From: an uncultured Clostridia bacterium
GTDB taxonomy: Bacteria; Bacillota; Clostridia; Christensenellales; CAG-917
Length of the DNA: 8,709 bases
Direction: 5' to 3'
NCBI GenBank assembly: GCA_937881285.1
Contig: CALGEU010000221.1
Location: 1 to 8,709 of the forward strand
The notes under the pieces are model-generated. The model was not told the origin of the DNA. It ran no database searches and saw only the letters and a program-made list of their open reading frames with translations. The position numbers were made by a program, and so were the translations under genes. Shown in pieces: positions 4,884-8,709 of this stretch. Within the stretch, counting starts at the first letter, position 1, and each line of letters starts with the position of its first letter.

Positions 4884-5327
4884 TTAGTTTTGTCCGTACA
4901 ACACCTTAATTTTATATGCGGCAATGCCAAGACTTTCAGACACTATGCTCACGACTTTTTCACCCGATACGGACACGTCGTCGACATACACCGCAACCGC
5001 GCGCACCACCGCCGACGAATACTCTATTTCAACGCTTGCGGTTATTCCCTGCCTTTTCAATTCTTCTTCGCATTTTTCCACGTTGTAGGCAAACAAATCT
5101 GAAACTTCGATTTCGTCGTCGCTTTCGCTTGACGAAAACGCCGAATCGTCAAAAGAGAAATTCCATTCTTTTTTAAGAAGAGACGGAAGCGGCGAAACGA
5201 TGACGAGAATCACGATAAGCGAAAACGCGCCGCGTATATACTTGGTGGTTTTACCGTCCGGAAGAACTATATCGAGCAATATGCCCAGGCATATCACTCC
5301 CGTTATCGAAATTATCCACGCGCCCAT
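4884..5327 (-). CDS. spoIIIAF: Stage III sporulation protein AF
   Basis: SpoIIIAF is a mother-cell membrane protein of the SpoIIIA complex with a ring-building-type soluble domain. The 147-residue protein starts MGAWIISITGVICLGILLDIVLPDGKTTKYIRG, the family's characteristic N-terminus: membrane segments at about 4-22 and 33-51 linked by a short DGKTTKYIRG loop. A serine- and acid-rich linker (58-75) leads to a soluble alpha/beta domain (78-146) ending with the helix and strand EKVVSIVSESLGIAAYKIKVLYG. The start ATG shares one base with the stop codon of spoIIIAE (TGATG), and GGGGGTG lies just upstream. Length is somewhat below B. subtilis (206 residues). A 187-base gap separates it from spoIIIAG. 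Confidence 0.94.
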   Translation of the reverse strand: MGAWIISITGVICLGILLDIVLPDGKTTKYIRGAFSLIVILVIVSPLPSLLKKEWNFSFDDSAFSSSESDDEIEVSDLFAYNVEKCEEELKRQGITASVEIEYSSAVVRAVAVYVDDVSVSGEKVVSIVSESLGIAAYKIKVLYGQN

Positions 5328-6586
5328 CACACCCCCATATTGCACGAACTCATCAACATCATAAGTATCAGAAAGAACATAAATCCCACCCCGGCAAGCG
5401 CGCTTACGAGCAAATTCGCGTTCTTTGCAACGGACGTCAGAAGCGTTGCGACGCGCGTATCCCCTATCGGCTCGGCAATCGCTCCGCAAAGTTTGAGCGA
5501 GAGCGAAAACACAACGACCTTGACTAGCGGAAACACGACGATACAACACAGTATTATCGCACCGACGTATCCGAGCGCGTTTTTGACTATGACGACGGAC
5601 GCGGTGAGTAAATCGAAGCCGTCGGACAAGTATCCGCCGAGTATCGGGACGTAACTCGACACGGCAAACTTTGCGACGTTGAAACCGAATTTGTCCACAA
5701 CCCCACCCGATATACCATGCACCGTCAAAAAAGTCCCGAACAATCCGAAAGATATGCCGATGAGCCACCCCGACGCCGAACGCACGAAGTTTGCGAGTTT
5801 GTCGAGTTTTACGCTCTTCGACACGTTGCCGACGATTGAAAACACTATGCACGCCACGAATGCGGGAAGAACGACCGCCGTCGTCATTTTCATAATCGTA
5901 GAACAGAACACCGCCATAAGCGGCGAATATCCGCCGACGCTTCCCGCTCCGCCCAAAGCGGAAAGCAATGCAAGCGATACGGGAAAGATTGCGTTTGCAA
6001 AGTTCGTGAGCAATTCAATCGTGTCCGCAACCGCGGAAACTATCGTAAAAACGCCGCTTACAAGCACTATGACGATTGAACAATAGCACACCGTATGCAC
6101 CACTTCGCTCGTGGAGTTGTTGAGAAAATCACCCGTCACGCCGCACAATATGTTTTTTAGAAGGCATATCGCAAGAATTGTTATAAGCCCTGGCAAAAAC
6201 GACAAAAAATATCGTCCTGCGGTCTTGGTAAGGAAATTGAAAAAACTCTCGTAAAAATCGACCGATTCTCCGTTTACGAGCGATTTGAGCATTTGTTTTA
6301 CGTCGCTTGCGTTCAGTGCGGTTTTTCCGTCACCCGAAAGGTTGTCGAGAAACTTCTGCAAATCTTTCAAATCGAGAGAATCGATTGCCCCGTTCACGGC
6401 GTCGGACAATTCTTTGCGTATTTCTTCTTCCGTTTTTCCGTCATCGGCGTATGCCACGCTCGGTTCAAAAAACAGCGGCATTAAAAGAAAAACAACGAAC
6501 AATACTGCAAGAAACGGCAACCTTTTTTTCAACGATTTCCGCCCGTTAGTTGTCTTTGTCAAGTCACAAAACGCTTTTCTTTTCAT
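5327..6586 (-). CDS. spoIIIAE: Stage III sporulation protein AE, polytopic membrane protein
   Basis: SpoIIIAE is the large multi-pass membrane component of the SpoIIIA channel. I choose the ATG at 6584-6586 (419 residues) because it overlaps the spoIIIAD stop as ATGA and because the protein then begins with a normal signal peptide: basic stretch to residue 22, hydrophobic core 24-40, likely cleavage after AYA at 47. B. subtilis SpoIIIAE has a similar length (about 399). A soluble region (48-110, EEEIRKELSDAVNGAIDSLDL) precedes about seven membrane segments between residue 125 and the C-terminus, with conserved stretches such as FLPGLITILAICLLKNI and FPLVKVVVFSLSLKLCGAIAEPIGD. An upstream extension of 38 residues in the same frame lies inside spoIIIAD and is rejected. 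Confidence 0.95.
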   Translation of the reverse strand: MKRKAFCDLTKTTNGRKSLKKRLPFLAVLFVVFLLMPLFFEPSVAYADDGKTEEEIRKELSDAVNGAIDSLDLKDLQKFLDNLSGDGKTALNASDVKQMLKSLVNGESVDFYESFFNFLTKTAGRYFLSFLPGLITILAICLLKNILCGVTGDFLNNSTSEVVHTVCYCSIVIVLVSGVFTIVSAVADTIELLTNFANAIFPVSLALLSALGGAGSVGGYSPLMAVFCSTIMKMTTAVVLPAFVACIVFSIVGNVSKSVKLDKLANFVRSASGWLIGISFGLFGTFLTVHGISGGVVDKFGFNVAKFAVSSYVPILGGYLSDGFDLLTASVVIVKNALGYVGAIILCCIVVFPLVKVVVFSLSLKLCGAIAEPIGDTRVATLLTSVAKNANLLVSALAGVGFMFFLILMMLMSSCNMGV

Positions 6587-6972
6587 ATAGCGGAAACAAG
6601 AGCCGACACCACGTCGATAAGCGACGTAACGATTGATATGCTCATAAGAAAAATCACGATTTTGCCGCCAAACTGCAACTTTTGCGCTATAGACGGACAC
6701 CCCGCGTCGCTTGCCAGAGACGAAGAATATTCGGTGAGATAGCCTATGCCTATGATTTTAAGCACCGCAGAGAAAACAGCGTCGTCTATTCCGCTCTTTT
6801 CTACTATACCGTCAAAAGCAATGACAACGTCGCGAAGCGCAGACAACATGGTGATGACCATAACGACGCCCGTCGCTATGGTTGCAAACACCGCAAATTC
6901 GGGTTTTGCGGATTTAAGAAGCGTGATGACAATCACGCCTATCACTGCTATCCCTATGAGTTTGAATATCAT
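6583..6972 (-). CDS. spoIIIAD: Stage III sporulation protein AD
   Basis: This 129-residue integral membrane protein of the SpoIIIA complex is about the same length as B. subtilis SpoIIIAD (133). It begins MIFKLIGIAVIGVIVITLLKSAKPEFAVFATIATGVVM, two hydrophobic segments joined by the conserved K-x-E loop shared with SpoIIIAC, followed by a helix GIDDAVFSAVLKIIGIGYLTEYSSSLASDAG typical of the family and a final membrane segment near 103-127. The ATG lies 2 bases after the spoIIIAC stop and has no visible Shine-Dalgarno sequence, so coupled translation is likely. The stop codon overlaps the spoIIIAE start (ATGA). Confidence 0.95.
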   Translation of the reverse strand: MIFKLIGIAVIGVIVITLLKSAKPEFAVFATIATGVVMVITMLSALRDVVIAFDGIVEKSGIDDAVFSAVLKIIGIGYLTEYSSSLASDAGCPSIAQKLQFGGKIVIFLMSISIVTSLIDVVSALVSAI

Positions 6973-6974
6973 GA

Positions 6975-7172
6975 CTAATACAGCGACAAAATCGAGCGCA
7001 ACGTGTCAAACAAGCCGCCGAGCATGTCTATCACGAGCACCGCAACGATGATAAGCCCCGCAAGCGTTGCAAACGTGGCAATTTCGTCTCGGTCGGTCTT
7101 TTTGAGTATCACGCACACGATTGCCGTCAACAACCCCACTCCTGCAATTTTCAAAATTATATTTACGTCCAT
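6975..7172 (-). CDS. spoIIIAC: Stage III sporulation protein AC
   Basis: This is a 65-residue protein (B. subtilis: 68) with two membrane helices, at about 5-24 and 33-52. The short loop between them, KKTDRDEIATFATLAG, is the most conserved part of the family. It is paralogous to the N-terminal half of SpoIIIAD, and both are thought to belong to the membrane part of the SpoIIIA secretion-like channel. AAGGTGA precedes the ATG by about 5 bases. It begins 8 bases after the end of spoIIIAB and is followed by spoIIIAD after 2 bases. Confidence 0.96.
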   Translation of the reverse strand: MDVNIILKIAGVGLLTAIVCVILKKTDRDEIATFATLAGLIIVAVLVIDMLGGLFDTLRSILSLY

Positions 7173-7180
7173 ATCTCACC

Positions 7181-7687
7181 TTATGACAGTATCAAAAGCA
7201 CCGCAAGCCCAAGCAATACGCACAACTTGAAGTACGTTCCGCCAAGTCTTTTGTTCTCGTCTTCGCATTTCGTTTTTGCTTGCTCGAACCGTTTCGCATA
7301 GTACGCCGCATGTGCAAGTTGCTCGTCAAGCATTGTCTTTCCCATTCCGTCGAAAAAGTCGAACAACTCTTTTTTCTCTTCGGTTTTAAGAAGCGGAATT
7401 GCGTTTTTCTCGAATGCGGCAATTCTCGTCTCTCCCTTTTTCGCGCTCGTCTGCCACGCACAAAGCGCAGTCTCGAACTCTCCTTTTCTTCCCTGCAAAA
7501 ACTTTTGTATTATCTCGGGCACGGGCGTTTTTCGCATGGAAAGTTCGGTCGTAAGCACGCCTACGAAATCGTTTGCGGATTTGAAAAACTCGACTCGTTT
7601 TGCATACCTTCTTTTTATCAACACGCCTATATACGACAAACAAAGCGCAATAAGTCCGCCTGCAATAAGCCGCAATACGTCGCTCAT
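7181..7687 (-). CDS. spoIIIAB: Stage III sporulation protein AB
   Basis: The 168-residue protein has membrane segments at both ends (about 4-24 and 150-167) and a helical, charged middle region, the normal plan and length for SpoIIIAB (B. subtilis: 171). The fold resembles type II secretion GspF-type proteins. Recognisable parts are GGLIALCLSYIGVLIKRRYAKRVEFF, LTTELSMRKTPVPEIIQKF and the LFDFFDGMGKTMLDEQL stretch before the last helix. It is expected to work with the SpoIIIAA ATPase at the mother-cell membrane. AAGGTG at spacing 6 precedes the ATG, and the start overlaps the spoIIIAA stop as ATGA. Confidence 0.95.
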   Translation of the reverse strand: MSDVLRLIAGGLIALCLSYIGVLIKRRYAKRVEFFKSANDFVGVLTTELSMRKTPVPEIIQKFLQGRKGEFETALCAWQTSAKKGETRIAAFEKNAIPLLKTEEKKELFDFFDGMGKTMLDEQLAHAAYYAKRFEQAKTKCEDENKRLGGTYFKLCVLLGLAVLLILS

Positions 7688-8529
7688 AGTCGCACCTTTT
7701 CAACGATTTTGCCAACGGGACTCTTTGACAGCGACACCGCAAAATCAAACGCTTCGGCAAGCGGAGAAAAGCGCGAATCGGACAAAACTTTTTCAACGCT
7801 TTCCCCGTGCACGGACGCAAACACCCTGACGCCGCAACGCACCACGTCGCATATCGCCGCAACTTCGTTTGAAGAAAACAACTCGTCGGTTACAATAACG
7901 TCCGGATTCATCGCCCTTATGCAGTTTTCATACGCAACGACTTTCGGCACTCCGCTCACGATTTCGCAATCCCCTACGTCAAGACTCGCCGCACCGTGAG
8001 ATACGGCGCAAAGTTCGTATCGCTCGTCGATAATCACGACGTTTTTGTCTTTTGACGCAATTCGCGCAAGTTCCCGAAGCATCGTCGTTTTTCCGCCGCC
8101 CGTAGGCGAAACAACGAGCGTTGACAACACGCTTTCGCTCATCACTTCAGCAACGATTTCGTCTGCAACGTGCTTTATTTGATGCGGTATACGCACGACA
8201 AGATAAGACACGTTTTTCATCGCAAGCAACTTTCCGCCGTCGGATACGCCTTCACCGCCGATGCCTATGCGATACGAGCCGAACGGAATATATCCTTTTT
8301 TCATCTCGTCAGATGCGGAATACACCGACATATTCGTCGCTCGTGCCAGCACGCCTTCGATATCGCTTTTAGTGACGATATACGCAACGCCGTACGCTTT
8401 TGCGACCTTTCTCTCCCCTTTAACGGTGCAATACGTCAAAGGCCGAGAAACACGCATACGTATCTCGGTCAGATTGTTCTCGTCACCGACAGCACGCGCA
8501 ATATTCGCCCCCACCAAATCTTCAAGCAT
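7684..8529 (-). CDS. spoIIIAA: Stage III sporulation protein AA, secretion-type ATPase
   Basis: SpoIIIAA is the cytoplasmic, mother-cell ATPase that powers the SpoIIIA channel; it is related to type II/IV secretion ATPases. In the 281-residue protein: N-terminal LTEIRMRVSRPL (20-31), SYRIGIGGEG (85-94), Walker A PTGGGKTT at 142-149, the conserved VVIIDER at 164-170, a Walker B-type VIVTDE at 211-216, and VFASVHGESVE near 236-246. The Walker A loop reads SPTGGGKTTMLRELAR, compared with GPPGCGKTTLLRDIAR in many relatives. The protein is about 25 residues shorter than the B. subtilis one (307), mostly before residue 20. The ATG at 8527-8529 is the first possible start after an in-frame stop, yet no Shine-Dalgarno sequence precedes it. 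spoIIIAB overlaps its end. Confidence 0.95.
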   Translation of the reverse strand: MLEDLVGANIARAVGDENNLTEIRMRVSRPLTYCTVKGERKVAKAYGVAYIVTKSDIEGVLARATNMSVYSASDEMKKGYIPFGSYRIGIGGEGVSDGGKLLAMKNVSYLVVRIPHQIKHVADEIVAEVMSESVLSTLVVSPTGGGKTTMLRELARIASKDKNVVIIDERYELCAVSHGAASLDVGDCEIVSGVPKVVAYENCIRAMNPDVIVTDELFSSNEVAAICDVVRCGVRVFASVHGESVEKVLSDSRFSPLAEAFDFAVSLSKSPVGKIVEKVRL

Positions 8530-8534
8530 ACAAA

Positions 8535-8563
8535 AATATATGACTTAAAAAAGCCTTACTTGC
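8535..8563 (-). promoter_or_regulatory. Weak candidate sigma-E promoter for the spoIIIA operon
   Basis: The spoIIIA operon is under sigma-E control in B. subtilis. On the minus strand CATATATT (8535-8542) matches the sigma-E -10 consensus CATACAHT at 7 of 8 positions. The -35 at 14 bases spacing, GCAAGTA (8557-8563), matches KMATATT at only 4 of 7. The -10 ends 5 bases before the ATG, so transcription would start at or very close to the start codon. Treat as a candidate only. Confidence 0.3.
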
Positions 8564-8592
8564 ACCACCGCAAAATAAGACATTTTTCGCAT

Positions 8593-8615
8593 AAAAAAAG
8601 AGCGTCTCCGCTCTT
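8593..8615 (-). terminator. Rho-independent terminator of the off-window upstream gene
   Basis: On the minus strand a 7-bp perfect stem AAGAGCG/CGCTCTT with loop GAGA runs straight into a T tract (complement of 8593-8599). It isolates the spoIIIA operon from whatever gene lies upstream. The remaining bases to 8709 carry no gene I can support. Confidence 0.9.
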
Positions 8616-8709
8616 GATTTCGATTTTATATAAAGCAATTTTTCGTTTTGAACTTTTAATGCAACATTACCCCTTCCCTTCGGGCTTTCCCCTACTGCTC
8701 GAACAGATT

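Noticed and set aside
7280..7999. Plus-strand open frame of 239 codons
   Set aside because: It is antisense to spoIIIAB and the end of spoIIIAA, both of which are clearly recognisable.
8530..8709. Minus-strand open frame running from the window edge to just inside spoIIIAA
   Set aside because: It reads through a strong terminator hairpin and T tract and shows no family resemblance; chance is sufficient for about 60 codons.

Overview
The window reads as a chromosomal segment of an endospore-forming member of the Bacillota, most likely class Clostridia. The evidence is a complete eight-gene spoIIIA sporulation operon followed by the housekeeping block Asp23-nusB-xseA-xseB-ispA. Bacillus subtilis has the same order, interrupted there by accB-accC and folD and followed by dxs; none of those four genes is present here. 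Every protein gene and every tRNA is on the minus strand, so transcription runs from high to low coordinates. The genus cannot be named from this sequence.

Right part (8709 to 3774): about 180 bases of intergenic DNA with a strong terminator for an off-window gene, then spoIIIAA, AB, AC, AD, AE, AF, AG and AH. Most junctions overlap (ATGA or TGATG) or are only a few bases apart, so this is one polycistronic unit. The products form the mother-cell half of the SpoIIIA-SpoIIQ channel (the 'feeding tube') that supports the engulfed forespore: an ATPase (AA), membrane proteins (AB to AE) and ring-forming proteins (AF, AG, AH). The one large gap, 187 bases between AF and AG, holds a 16-bp perfect inverted repeat made almost only of alternating G and C. 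AG itself is unusually short.

Middle part (3773 to 1366): a near-consensus vegetative promoter (TTGATA, 17 bases, TATAAT) drives the Asp23-family gene and nusB, which end at a long imperfect hairpin terminator. Then come xseA and xseB (exonuclease VII) and ispA (farnesyl diphosphate synthase). IspA keeps both aspartate-rich motifs but lacks the lysine-bearing loop that normally follows the second one.

Left part (532 to 1): a consensus-like promoter, tRNA-Gly(GCC), tRNA-Cys(GCA) and a rho-independent terminator. Beyond this lies a mosaic stretch built partly from direct and inverted pieces of the tRNA-Gly gene. It contains three perfect hairpins inside a closing inverted repeat. A second, identical tRNA-Cys copy follows and runs off the window edge. 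This mosaic tRNA locus and the GC-alternating hairpin in the sporulation operon are the parts least explained by known genes.
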